A stretch of 64,000 nt of DNA from Slackia equolifaciens (GCF_003725995.1 NZ_QIBX01000001.1:372001-436000), one strand, 5' to 3'. Counted from the stretch's first letter, positions 9,068-18,174 are shown. A program made the numbers and translations. Notes: generated by a model not told the origin, from the sequence alone.

Positions 9068-9241
9068 AAACCTTGCCAAACCCTTTCCCGAGAGTTCGTT
9101 TTCTGCGGCGCGGATTATCGGAATCCTGACTCTCAGAGGCCAGAAATCAGGCGGATTCCTCCTCTTGAATCGCACGGGTATATGCGCAAATTCCCTCCGT
9201 TTCCGCTCAAAACCTTGCCGGAATCTTGCCCAAACCTTGCC
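9068..9241 (-). promoter_or_regulatory. Leader of the tad operon with phased 10-bp direct repeats
   Basis: On the + strand AAACCTTGCC occurs at 9068-9077, 9210-9219 and 9232-9241, with a one-step variant GAATCTTGCC at 9221-9230. The last three lie exactly 11 bases apart, one helical turn, so a protein could bind them on one face, as OmpR/PhoB-type regulators do with direct repeats. The cluster is 260-290 bases upstream of cpaB; the distant copy is about 120 bases upstream. No protein has been assigned. Confidence 0.45.
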
Positions 9242-9247
9242 GCACGC

Positions 9248-9282
9248 AAAAAAAAACGCCCTCCGCGCGATGCGGAGGGCGT
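9248..9282 (-). terminator. Intrinsic terminator of the adhesin gene
   Basis: Stem ACGCCCTCCGC / GCGGAGGGCGT with a 5-base loop, followed on the minus strand by an unbroken run of T. It lies about 50 bases after the stop of the 1917-residue adhesin and separates it from the tad operon leader. Confidence 0.9.
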
Positions 9283-9333
9283 CTCAAAACGTCCGATATG
9301 TTCTAGATGAGGCTCTCGGAAAAGCCTTAGGCG

Positions 9334-12300
9334 TTAGCGCTGGGCGCGGCGCAAGCCGAATACCGCTGCGATGATTGCTCCCGCCGCAACGAGTGCCAGA
9401 GCCATCGCGAGCGGCCACGGGGTGGCGTCGTTGGTCTGAGCAAACGAGCTGCCGTTGCCCGAGCCGTTGCCGGCATCGCCGGTGCCACCGTTGTCGCCAC
9501 CATTGCCGCCGTCGCCGTTGTCACCGCCGTCGTTGTTGCCGCCGGTGGTGTTGACGTTCACAAAGTGCGAGCCGTCAGAACCGTAGGTGACCTCGGCCAC
9601 CAGATGGCCCTCGCCGTCGTCGGTCACGCTCACGTGGATGGTGCGCGTGGCGTCCTCGTCATAGGTGATGCCGTCCTGGCCGTCGTTGACCTCGGTAACG
9701 GTGTAGTCGTACTCGCCCACCGCGTCAAAGGTGATGGAGCCAAAGCTCACCACGCCCTGCGCGTTGTTGGTAACGGTGGTGCTCTCAGGCATCGGGGCGC
9801 CGTCGGAGCCGGTCAGCTCGAAGGTGAACTGCCCGTCAGCCAGCGTGCCGTCCTGGAGCTCCTTGGAGACCTTCAGCTCAACCGGGGTCGTGGCGGAGGT
9901 CGTATAGGTGTTCTCGAACGTGATCTCGCTCACGGCGTTGCCCTCAGCGTCGGCCACGGTCCAAGCAACGCTGAGGTTGCCGGCACCGTCGTCGGTGACG
10001 ACCGCGGTCGCCGTGTAGTCGCTGCCATCATAGCTCACACCGCCGAGCGTGCCCACATCCTCGCTGATGGTGAAGTGGTACGTGCCGGGCTCGGTGAACA
10101 CAAAGCCATCGCCGAACACTACGCTGCCGGTACCGTCCTCGTTCACCATGTTAGTCGCGGTGATGGAGGTGGGGCTCACGGCGTTGCCGTAGTCGCCCGC
10201 GGCAGCCATAGTGAAGCTGAACTCGCCCTCATTCATCGCGCGACCGGTCAGGACCTTGGAGATGGACAGCGCGGCGGTCGTCGGATCGGACGGGTCCGTA
10301 CCCGGATCGGTCGGGTCGGTGGGATCGGTCGGGTCGACGCTGTACTCGTTGGTGAACGAGAACTGGGAGCCAGCCGCCTGCAGCGCATCAGAGTCGACGC
10401 TGATGGTGCCTTTGCCGTTGTCGGTCAGCGTCACCGTGAAGGTCTTGCCCGTCGAGGCAGCCCCATCGTTGGTCACGCCATCCACGCCGCCGCTCTCCGT
10501 CACCGTATAGGTGAAGGTCTTGGAGTCAGCGCCGCCCAGGTCGGCAATATCGTAGGTGATGGTGCCAAAGTCAACGGTGCCGTTGGCCTGGTTCTGGGCA
10601 GTGACGCTTCCGGTCGCGCCACCGGGCAGCGGAGCGGCGTTGCCGTCCTCGTCAACGCCCGTCAGCGTGAAGGTGTACTTGCCCTCGATGCTCGGCGCGT
10701 TCTTGAGGCCGTTGGTCTCGTAGATCTTGGTGCCGCCCACATTAAGCGTGGCGTTTGCCGAGGCGCCGTACACATTCGTGAACGTAATGCCGTTCTCGGA
10801 GCCCGTAGGATACCCAACCTCAACCTCGAGCGAGCCGTCGCCGTCATCGGTCACCCAAACGGTGACGTTGTAGCTCGACTGGCTGGTGGTCAGACCCAAA
10901 CCGTCAAAGCCGGAGGTGTCCTCGTACACGCGGTAGAGGTAGGTGTACGTAGTGGTGCCGTTGTCGTTTACACGAGCCCGTGCATACCCGTCCGCAACAT
11001 CCTGCGCCAAGCTATCAGAGTCGTACTGAATGGCCGGGAACACGATATCCGCAGCGGACGCAGCACCGTTAGTGCCATTCGTCGTGGTAGCCTCCACGCG
11101 CTCATCAGTGCCGTTTGAGTTCACCGCGGCGACGTTGAACGTGAAGTCGCCGGCTGCAAGCGTGTCATTCTCGAGCACCTTGGTTGCCTTGATCGAGGCA
11201 GAACCGTTGCCGCCCAGCTCGCCGGTGGCGTTGTAGGAGTTGTTGAACACAGCAACGGGCATCGTGCCGCCGCTGTTCGGCGTCGTGGTCATCTCGCGTA
11301 GCGTGCCGGTTTCATTGGAGACTGCCGTATGGACCGTCACCACGCCGTCCGCGTCGACCGAAACCTCAATGGTCAGCGAGTAGCGAGCGGTATCGTACGT
11401 CACACCATTGCTGGGATTTTGGTCGGACTGCTGCTCGTATACCGTGTAGGTGAAGGTCTTGTCGGCATCCTCGGCAGTGAAAGCGATGTCGTTCAAGCCG
11501 TTGAGGATATCAACCGAGACCTCGACGCCATCGTTGGCGGCAGGCATGTCGATAACCTTGTTCTCGCTGGCATTCGCGAGACCCAACAGTGCGGCAGACT
11601 CATCGTTAATGGGGTCAACAACGACCGCGAACTCGCCAGCCGTCATATCACGACCGGTCATCACTTTACTCACCGTGAGGTCGATGCTGGCGTCGTAGTC
11701 AACACTACCGCCCCAGAAATCGTTGGAGAAGGCCGCCGTTGCACCGTCGTTGTCAATCGTGCCCGTAGCGGTGAAGCTGCCGTCCTCGTTAAGGGTACCG
11801 GAGCTTTGTTGGACGCTCGGCGTGTAGTACCCCTTCGCCTCCTCGGTCACGGTGTAGTTCGCGCTAATGGGCAGGCCGTCAATGGTGACGCTCTCGCCAT
11901 TCCTAAGCGTGAGCTGATTGCAGTCCGCTTCTGCGTAGATGACCATATCCGCAGTTGATTCGGTGCCGTCAGCACGATGCGTTGTCGCGGAGAAGGTGCC
12001 CGTAACTGAATTCCCGCCTGCATCGGTCAGCGAAAAGCTGAAGTCGAACGTCACATCAGACGGTGCACCCGTACCCGTCACCGTCTTGCTGATAGTGAGC
12101 GAACTCGTGGTGGGAATCTGACTGTTGGTCACATGAATGGTCACGTCACCGGTAAAGAGCGCGTTGAGGCTCTGGTCGCCCAGGTTCTGCTTGTTCTCAA
12201 TCGGGTCCTCGCCTGCATGTGCCGTGCACTGGCGCAGGTCAAGGCGCGACCAACCAGCATCGGCGATAAAGGTGGCGTCACCGTTGTCCGTCACGTTGTC

Positions 12301-15087
12301 GTTGCGGATGTAGTTGAGCCCATCGGTCTGGTCATCGTACTGATAGTGCGTCACGGCATCGGCATTATCCCACGCCGTGCTGGCGCCCTCATAGGAATCA
12401 GCAGTCTGCGCCTGCGCCACCACGTCGTGCAGCGTGGAGTCCACATCGTCGCCGGCAGCAAAACCGCGCATGCTATAGACAAGGCTGCCGATGCCGGTTT
12501 CCACAGTCACGTTGTCGTTTGCATCGCCGGCATCTACGTGCACGCCATCGTCATCTACGATCACGCGAATAGACGTCTGCTCATCTACATAACCACTGGG
12601 GACGGTCTCAACGAGCACGTACTCGCCCTTGGCAAGGACCTGCTCGCCGTTGTTGATGTTAGAGGTAATTTCGAGCCCACCGTCAGTGCCGGTCGTTCCC
12701 GTGAAGCAGCAGCGCTCTCCGTTATTGTATGTGCCGTCCCCGTTCTTGTCCTCATACATGTTGAACACAACGCCGGCAATCGGGTCGCCTGTAGTCTCAT
12801 CGGTCTTGACCAGCGAGAGCTCGTTCTTGATGTTGGGAATCGAAAGCGTCACCGAGAAGATGCGCTCAAAACCATCTCCGGTGTTGGGATCAATCTCAAC
12901 AATCTGGCTGTTGGAAGAAAGGTCATCAATCGAGGTAGCATCGGACCAGTAGTATTTGACGGCATACTGCGCAGTGCTGGTATCCCCGCCGGCCTGCTCG
13001 ATCATGTACTCATACGTGTTGATGTCACCAGGCAGATCATCAATCGTAACCTGATACGCTCCACCGGACCCCAACAGGAACTGATAACCCGACGCCTTGG
13101 CGGCGGTCACGATGGCATCCTTGCTGGTGCTTGCGTCGTCAATCGTCGCATCGGCGACACTCCAGCCGGCAAATGCATCGCCTGTCACGGCATGGTAGTT
13201 ACCCTGTTCGTCAATTTGAGCAACCACGGCAAACATAAGGCTGCCTGCAGACTCATACGTTCCACCGTTGTCAACAGCGGTCACGTTCGTTGGCGCAGTA
13301 GCGGTCACATGAGCCTGAGAATAGGCGCCCGTCTCCCATTGGTTGCTCGAGAGCAACACACCGTCACCCGTGCCATCACCGTTTATGGTCGAGAAGCGCA
13401 GCTCGACTGTTCCCGGGTTACGATACCCGATGGTCTCGTTCCCCTCAGCTTCCTCGAGAATCCAGTACGCACTACGCTCGCCCATCTGCTCAAGGGTGAT
13501 GGGCATCTCCTGACCGGAGTTATTCTCATAGGTAAAGATCATCTCGCCGTTGCTGTCGGTACGACCGGAAACCTCCGTCACCACGCCGTCGTTGTTGTTG
13601 TCGGCGGCCTCGTAATTAGAGTTGGCCTCGCTCAACGTAAACTGCACGCCAGCAAGCTCGTCGCCGTACTGGTCGACCTTCACGATGCCGGACTCGGGAA
13701 TGTTCACGAGGTTGTACTTGAGCGACATGTTGGAGTCGGTGTTGCCTCGCTCAAGATAGAAGAAGTCGAGGGTGTGGTAGGTGTCGTCAGCGAAAGTCGT
13801 GTCCGTCAGCCCAGTGGTCACACCGGCAGCGCGCATAATCTCCGCGATGGTCTGGCCATTGCTGCCGTTGTAGAGCGTCTCGCCCTGATCGTACTCGTTG
13901 TTGTTGCTACGGGAGTCGTTATCGCCAAACGTGCCGTCATCATAGATGTATACGCGACCCGTGGCGAAGTTAATCTCGATTGAAGTGGCGTCGTGGATAC
14001 CACCCAAATCGCCCACAAGCACGCCATCGATATAAATCCATACGTCGTCGTCGCCCGAGAAGTTATAGGTAACCTGCTGACGACCCTGAGTCCCATCGGG
14101 AGCCGTGTAGCCACCGTTCTGTTGAATAAAACGGGTGGACATGTTCAAACCGAAGTAGTGGTTAATTACCTCGTCGGTAGAGATAAGATCTCGGCGCCCC
14201 TGGCTTGTATTGACCTGCTGTTCGACAAGCTGGCCATTCTGCTCGTCGAAAACCTCGTCACCCGTGTTGAACGGGAAGAACTGACCATCGGGCGACGAGC
14301 CCGCAGCCTCCACTCCCCATCGGTTGTACAGCGTGAAGTTACCGCTACCACTGCCATCAGCATTGAACTGTGCGAAGTTATCCTGGCTGTTGTAGTAATA
14401 GTAACCTTGATCGTCCACCTGCAGAAGGCCGTCGACGTCCATATACGCGGCCTTGCCCTCTTGAGTCGAGTTGTCAAAAAGGTAGGCAAGCGATTCGCTT
14501 CCGATTCCGCCCGCATTAGAAAGAGTGGGGTATCCATCAGTCAGCGTATCGGAAACAATCCCCTGGCGCGGTGCCGAATCACCCGTCCAATAGTTGATAT
14601 CCCGTCTGTTGATCAGGTCCTCGTTATTATCCGTGCTCGTACCCATGCCGGCACCGAATTTAAGCGTGTGATCGGCATTGATGCCTTGCTTATAGCGCTC
14701 GTTCAGTTCTCCCTGATCATTCACAAGCGCCTGGGTTACGTTATCGGGATCGTCCTGCGAGGTAATCCAGTAGTCAAACACGTTGATCGTAGTACCGCGT
14801 GGTGAGACACCCGTCACGGTGTAATCCTCTACCGCCTGCGTGGATACGCCCGCATCGCTGGACTCGTCATTGGAGCTGCCCGTGAAAAACGATGTGACGG
14901 CACCCACCACGTCGTCGATCGGGTTCGCGTAGGCAGCACTGCCCACACCAAATGCCAGGACTACCGCCGCAAGCAGCGCCACGAACGCCCGCCTGGTCCT
15001 CTTCATGCCTTGGGGTTGCTGCTTAAGCACCCTCCCCCTACTGCGACCGCGCGAAGCGCTCCGCTGGTTCAACATCGTTGGCACCAT
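9334..15087 (-). CDS. Giant cell-wall-anchored adhesin / pilin-like surface protein
   Basis: 1917 residues. Signal peptide with an extended basic n-region (KRTRRAFVALLAAVVLAFG...AYA). About residues 100-470 hold a fibro-slime/PA14-like lectin domain (FSGDDDVWIYIDGVLVGDLG; HTLDFFYLERG). SpaA-like domains start near 466 (GIVKVDQYGDELAGVQFTL) and 757 (ELSLVKTDETTGDPIAGV). Six 130-165-residue pilin-isopeptide-type repeats start near 996, 1132, 1297, 1446, 1605 and 1735 (pattern L.SKVLTGR...EFSF...FENTY). A Gly/Asn/Asp-rich spacer then leads to SSFAQTNDATPWP, a 20-residue membrane helix and LRRAQR. The layout is that of a sortase substrate, but the motif is FAQTN rather than LPXTG. It probably displays an adhesive domain on a long isopeptide-stabilised stalk. 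AGGAAGG lies 7 bases before ATG 15087. It is monocistronic. Confidence 0.85.
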   Translation of the reverse strand: MVPTMLNQRSASRGRSRGRVLKQQPQGMKRTRRAFVALLAAVVLAFGVGSAAYANPIDDVVGAVTSFFTGSSNDESSDAGVSTQAVEDYTVTGVSPRGTTINVFDYWITSQDDPDNVTQALVNDQGELNERYKQGINADHTLKFGAGMGTSTDNNEDLINRRDINYWTGDSAPRQGIVSDTLTDGYPTLSNAGGIGSESLAYLFDNSTQEGKAAYMDVDGLLQVDDQGYYYYNSQDNFAQFNADGSGSGNFTLYNRWGVEAAGSSPDGQFFPFNTGDEVFDEQNGQLVEQQVNTSQGRRDLISTDEVINHYFGLNMSTRFIQQNGGYTAPDGTQGRQQVTYNFSGDDDVWIYIDGVLVGDLGGIHDATSIEINFATGRVYIYDDGTFGDNDSRSNNNEYDQGETLYNGSNGQTIAEIMRAAGVTTGLTDTTFADDTYHTLDFFYLERGNTDSNMSLKYNLVNIPESGIVKVDQYGDELAGVQFTLSEANSNYEAADNNNDGVVTEVSGRTDSNGEMIFTYENNSGQEMPITLEQMGERSAYWILEEAEGNETIGYRNPGTVELRFSTINGDGTGDGVLLSSNQWETGAYSQAHVTATAPTNVTAVDNGGTYESAGSLMFAVVAQIDEQGNYHAVTGDAFAGWSVADATIDDASTSKDAIVTAAKASGYQFLLGSGGAYQVTIDDLPGDINTYEYMIEQAGGDTSTAQYAVKYYWSDATSIDDLSSNSQIVEIDPNTGDGFERIFSVTLSIPNIKNELSLVKTDETTGDPIAGVVFNMYEDKNGDGTYNNGERCCFTGTTGTDGGLEITSNINNGEQVLAKGEYVLVETVPSGYVDEQTSIRVIVDDDGVHVDAGDANDNVTVETGIGSLVYSMRGFAAGDDVDSTLHDVVAQAQTADSYEGASTAWDNADAVTHYQYDDQTDGLNYIRNDNVTDNGDATFIADAGWSRLDLRQCTAHAGEDPIENKQNLGDQSLNALFTGDVTIHVTNSQIPTTSSLTISKTVTGTGAPSDVTFDFSFSLTDAGGNSVTGTFSATTHRADGTESTADMVIYAEADCNQLTLRNGESVTIDGLPISANYTVTEEAKGYYTPSVQQSSGTLNEDGSFTATGTIDNDGATAAFSNDFWGGSVDYDASIDLTVSKVMTGRDMTAGEFAVVVDPINDESAALLGLANASENKVIDMPAANDGVEVSVDILNGLNDIAFTAEDADKTFTYTVYEQQSDQNPSNGVTYDTARYSLTIEVSVDADGVVTVHTAVSNETGTLREMTTTPNSGGTMPVAVFNNSYNATGELGGNGSASIKATKVLENDTLAAGDFTFNVAAVNSNGTDERVEATTTNGTNGAASAADIVFPAIQYDSDSLAQDVADGYARARVNDNGTTTYTYLYRVYEDTSGFDGLGLTTSQSSYNVTVWVTDDGDGSLEVEVGYPTGSENGITFTNVYGASANATLNVGGTKIYETNGLKNAPSIEGKYTFTLTGVDEDGNAAPLPGGATGSVTAQNQANGTVDFGTITYDIADLGGADSKTFTYTVTESGGVDGVTNDGAASTGKTFTVTLTDNGKGTISVDSDALQAAGSQFSFTNEYSVDPTDPTDPTDPGTDPSDPTTAALSISKVLTGRAMNEGEFSFTMAAAGDYGNAVSPTSITATNMVNEDGTGSVVFGDGFVFTEPGTYHFTISEDVGTLGGVSYDGSDYTATAVVTDDGAGNLSVAWTVADAEGNAVSEITFENTYTTSATTPVELKVSKELQDGTLADGQFTFELTGSDGAPMPESTTVTNNAQGVVSFGSITFDAVGEYDYTVTEVNDGQDGITYDEDATRTIHVSVTDDGEGHLVAEVTYGSDGSHFVNVNTTGGNNDGGDNGDGGNGGDNGGTGDAGNGSGNGSSFAQTNDATPWPLAMALALVAAGAIIAAVFGLRRAQR

Positions 15088-15557
15088 GTCCTGACCTTCC
15101 TACCTTGACTGAACTGCTTGCTAAGGCCCGGCCTCCAACCTCAATTGAAATTTCACTCTTGACGCGTTGGAGGCATACGTCTACAGAATGCTCCTACTAT
15201 AGTCTATTAAGTGTTGTTGAGACATAAACAATTTGTTAAAAGCGGCCCATTTGCAGCAAAAAGAGGAAAATCCAGAAAGCTTAAAACAATAAACTCACGC
15301 CAAGCTTAAGTCTCTGCTTACGTCGTCACGGGCTGCACCGAAGATAAACGAAGCCAGATCTACTAAGGCCTGGTTACATATCGTGCTTCGAGAGAATCCC
15401 CCTCGCCTACAACTACGATCTTGTTCTGTCCATTCTCTTTACATTATGAAAGACACTAGAATTCCGTAGACTCTGCACCCTTCAAAATGGTGTTAGAGTC
15501 CGCGGCATTCAATGCTTGCAGACAATCGTCGAACAAATCTAGGATATTTCTCTTTTT
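15088..15557. other. AT-rich intergenic region upstream of the adhesin
   Basis: About 470 bases with no convincing gene on either strand. It is richer in A and T than its neighbours and must hold the minus-strand promoter for the adhesin. I do not see a confident -35/-10 pair or an operator. Confidence 0.5.
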
Positions 15558-15727
15558 AAGGTTTACGAAAGGTGCTTGAGCACATGGGTGAGCCGAAGCA
15601 AGGTTTGCGGAACACGCTTGAGCACATGGGGGGAGTCGAAGCAAGGTTCATGAAGAACGCTCGGGCGAATAGGCAAGTCGAGTAAGGTTTCCGAAGAACA
15701 CTCGTGCGCAGGGGGCAACTCCGAAGC
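15558..15727. repeat. Four degenerate tandem repeats of about 42 bp
   Basis: Units start at 15558, 15600, 15643 and 15684 and are 41-44 bases long. Each begins AAGGTT and runs through a variant of ACG-CTTGAGCACATGGG to end in TCGAAGC or similar. The first two units are closest to each other. Because unit lengths vary, no frame is kept and the array is probably non-coding. It abuts the truncated 3' end of the argD remnant. Confidence 0.7.
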
Positions 15728-15771
15728 CTCCGCTAACGCGCCTCTAGAATGCTTCCAAGCCCCACAACGAA

Positions 15772-16461
15772 CTAATCGACATCGGCAATGAGCAGACCTC
15801 CCGCCTGATGAACCAGGTCGGCGGCCACGCGCACGAACTCCGCCGATAGCGGGTGCACGCCGCTTTCGCCCTGGATGGGTTCGAGCATTACGGCGCAAAT
15901 CTCGTTGCCAAGCTCCTCGAATATCGACCGAAGCTCTTCCACGTTGTTGGGCGAGCACGCAACGAAACCCTGGGGCAGCGGACGAAAGTCCTCCTGAAGG
16001 CGCTCCTGTATGGTCGCCGCCACCGTTTCAAGCGTGCGCCCGTGAAAGCTGCCGCGCAGGCACACGATGGTATTGCCCCCGTTGCCGCGGCGCTTCGCGT
16101 AAAGGCGCGCAAGCTTCATGGCGCCCTCGTTGGCCTCGGCGCCCGAATTGGCGAAAAACGTCTGCCACGCCTGCTCGCCTTCCGCAGAAGAGGCGGCATC
16201 TATTACGGCGTGTTCATCATCGGCGGCAATCGCATCGGCAAGCGCACGGGCGCCCTCCATGTCATTGTTCGCCAGCTTTGATATAAGCGCCGCCGCCTGC
16301 CCGCGATGCTCCACGTAGAAGTAATTGGAAACGTGCAGGAGCCTTTCGACCTGCCCCTTGAGAGCATCCTGCAACACGGCATGCCCGTGGCCCAGGCTGC
16401 ACACGCCAATGCCTGCAAGAAAATCCAGGTAGCTACGTCCTTCGCTGTCTATGGGCCTCAT
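15772..16461 (-). pseudogene. argD: argD remnant (acetylornithine aminotransferase), truncated at both ends
   Basis: The 229 encoded residues match the N-terminal half of acetylornithine aminotransferase: DSEGRSYLDFLAGIGVCSLGHGH, FFANSGAEANEGAMKLAR, CLRGSFHGRTLETVAAT, EPIQGESGVHPLS. The reading ends abruptly at GGLLIADVD where the family continues DEVQ.G.GRTG, so the PLP-binding lysine region and the whole C-terminal half are missing. About 40 N-terminal residues are also absent. It cannot be active. It overlaps the argB fragment by 4 bases (ATGA), a product of deletion rather than an original junction. The tandem repeats at 15558-15727 follow it. Confidence 0.88.
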
Positions 16462-16757
16462 GCCTTTGCCACCGTCGCCACCACGGGGATGTACTCGTTT
16501 TCCATCAGGCTGTCCAAGTAGTCGGCGTTCACGCGCACGATGCTGCCCACGCGCCCCAGCTCGGGCGCGAGCTGCTCGGCGACAATCGTGCCGGCATCGC
16601 TCCCCGACACCCCAACCGCCACGTCGCCGTGCCCGTTGAGCGCAGCTACCAGCTCCTGGTTCACCTTTCCCACCAGAACCTCGCGCACGATGTCCATCAC
16701 CTGGGGCGTAGTGACGCGCTGCCCGTGCTTGAACTCCACCGGCAGCCCGTAGTGCCC
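16458..16757 (-). pseudogene. argB: argB remnant (N-acetylglutamate kinase), internal fragment
   Basis: Encodes GLPVEFKHGQRVTTPQVMDIVREVLVGKVNQ...NGHGDVAVGVSGSDAG...NADYLDSLMENEYIPVVATVA, the central part of N-acetylglutamate kinase. About 70 N-terminal residues (the Gly-rich nucleotide loop) and roughly the last 100 residues are gone. Similarity starts straight after the argJ stop and ends straight before argD sequence, so both ends are deletion junctions. A GTG at 16739 could start a 93-residue peptide, but it would lack kinase residues. Confidence 0.88.
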
Positions 16758-16761
16758 CGCG

Positions 16762-17169
16762 CTAGCTTCGGTAGTCGCCGTTTATCGACACGTAATCGTG
16801 CGTGAGATTGCAGGTCCACGCCGTTGCGCTTCCGGAGCCTGCGCCCAGATCGGCCCAGATGGTAATCTCAGGGTTCTCAAAGCGTCGCAGCGCCTCATCC
16901 TCGTCGAAGGCCACCGTGAGACCCTCGCGGCACACGGGCATGCCCATGATGTCTATCGACACGTCGTCTTGGTCAAACGCCACTCCGCATTTGCCGAGCG
17001 CCGCGGCAATGCGGCCCCAGTTGCAATCGCGCCCGGCGACGGCGGTTTTCACCAGGGGCGAGTTGGCCACGGCACGCGCGGCCGTATCGGCATCTTCGTC
17101 GGTCGCAGCGCCCTGCACGGTCACGGTCACCGGTCGCGATGCGCCTTCACCGTCGGCGGCAATGCCGCA
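16762..17169 (-). pseudogene. argJ: argJ remnant (ornithine acetyltransferase), C-terminal part
   Basis: Encodes IAADGEGASRPVTVTVQGAATDEDADTAARAVANSPLVKTAVAGRDCNWGRI...TAWTCNLTHDYVSINGDYRS, which is the authentic C-terminus of bifunctional ArgJ. The first two thirds, including the ATML self-cleavage site and its nucleophile Thr, are missing. The ArgJ frame can be followed upstream to about 17169, where it meets argC sequence in a different frame. No original start remains, although a GTG inside could initiate a fragment. Confidence 0.88.
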
Positions 17170-17594
17170 GCGTTATCAAGCTCGGCGGGAAAGAGCTCCG
17201 GCAAACCAAAAGCGCGTGTTTCCAAAAGCCACGCCGAAGAATGCTGCACGCCGTACCATCGCTCGTACGCCGCAGCGCTGGACAGCCGGTAGTCGGCCGA
17301 AAGATCGAACACCGAAACGCCTTTGGCAAGAAGGCCGGGCGCCATGGCCATGGCGGCGGTATGGGGCACGGCCAAAAACACCGCGTCGCACTCCGCCAGC
17401 CCGGAATCGTCATGCGCGGCAAACGTCAGGTCGGTCACGCCTTTATAGGCGGGATACACGTTTGAGAAAGGCTCGCCTGCATCGGCGTTCGAGGTAATTA
17501 CGCCGAGCTCGAAGAAAGGATGCGAGGCAAGCAATCGCACCAGCTCGGCGCCCGCAAAGCCCACAGCCCCCACCACTCCAACTCTATATGCCAT
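17127..17594 (-). pseudogene. argC: argC remnant (N-acetyl-gamma-glutamyl-phosphate reductase), N-terminal half
   Basis: Starts normally at ATG 17594 (GGGAGTG upstream) with AYRVGVVGAVGFAGAELVRLLASHP, the NAD(P)-binding fold. It carries the substrate-domain entry FLAVPHTAAMAMAPGLL and reaches GLPELFPAEL. After about residue 146 it runs into argJ sequence out of frame and stops at 17127. The catalytic Cys site and C-terminal domain are lost. This is the first gene of what was an argC-argJ-argB-argD operon, all on the minus strand. Confidence 0.88.
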
Positions 17595-17715
17595 CGCGCA
17601 CACTCCCATCCGCCCGCGCTGCCTACTCTCGTACACGCTGCCCAATCGCCCCGCTTTGACGGATGAAGCGAAATGCCGCTGTTCGCCCGCGACGACATTG
17701 CACGTTCTCACGTGC

Positions 17716-17790
17716 AAATTTGGATATAGTTGCATTTTTATTGCATTAATTTAAGAAATATTCAAATATTGAAATGTTATGCAATTAGTA
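17716..17790 (-). promoter_or_regulatory. AT-rich promoter region of the arg remnant with possible ARG boxes
   Basis: Strongly AT-rich relative to its surroundings. It contains the symmetric TTGCATTTTTATTGCATT at 17730-17747 and the inverted repeat TTCAA-ATA-TTGAA near 17761-17773. These resemble the paired imperfect palindromes bound by ArgR upstream of argC in other bacteria. The operator reading is inference from position and symmetry. Confidence 0.4.
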
Positions 17791-18009
17791 ACCAAGCTGG
17801 CACAAGCAGGAAACATTACGAGGGGAAAGAACCAAAGCGTCACCGCGCCCGAAAGGGCGCGAATGCAAAAATAAGCACGCGCACAGCCGCTTTGAAGAAA
17901 ACCGGGATGCACCGGCGCACAGGTGAGGGTATGCCCCTGCTGCGGTCCAAGATTCCGCCGCGCTCGCAAGACGCGAAGTACGCAGACTCGCCTAAAAGAA
18001 AAGCGGAAA

Positions 18010-18049
18010 CAAAAAAAGCCCTCCGAGCAAGCACTGCTCGAAGGGCTTC
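18010..18049 (-). terminator. Intrinsic terminator of tRNA-Val
   Basis: A GC-rich hairpin (GCCCTTCGAGCA paired with TGCTCGGAGGGC) followed on the minus strand by seven T. It lies about 10 bases past the CCA end of the tRNA. The 17791-18009 stretch beyond it shows no supportable gene. Confidence 0.88.
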
Positions 18050-18058
18050 ATGCATACA

Positions 18059-18133
18059 TGGTGGGCGATGAGGGATTTGAACCCCCGACCTTGACCTTGT
18101 AAGGGTCCTGCGCTCCCGCTGCGCCAATCGCCC
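18059..18133 (-). tRNA. tRNA-Val (anticodon UAC)
   Basis: Complete cloverleaf on the minus strand: acceptor GGGCGAT pairs with ATCGCCC, anticodon loop CTTACAA with anticodon UAC, T-arm GGGGGTTCAAATCCC, discriminator A and an encoded CCA. It reads Val codons ending in A or G. A promoter lies just upstream and a terminator just downstream, so it is transcribed alone. The AT-rich island lies on its 5' side, not the 3' side normally used by tRNA-integrating elements. Confidence 0.95.
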
Positions 18134-18145
18134 GCGTAAGGCGGT

Positions 18146-18174
18146 ATTCTCGCACAAACTGCCGCAATTGTCAG
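18146..18174 (-). promoter_or_regulatory. Promoter of tRNA-Val
   Basis: On the minus strand CTGACA (-35) and GAGAAT (-10) are separated by exactly 17 bases and sit about 12 bases before the tRNA 5' end. Confidence 0.6.

Noticed and set aside
12133-13983. A 616-residue + strand frame opposite the adhesin
   Set aside because: No family signature and no ribosome site; the minus-strand frame has full domain logic from signal peptide to anchor.
15563-15958. A 131-codon minus-strand frame across the repeats and argD end
   Set aside because: It overlaps argD sequence out of frame and its repeat part shifts frame between units; no start signal.
17730-18071. A 113-codon + strand frame before tRNA-Val
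   Set aside because: It crosses the arg promoter region and the tRNA terminator, is Arg/Lys-rich without any motif, and has no ribosome site.
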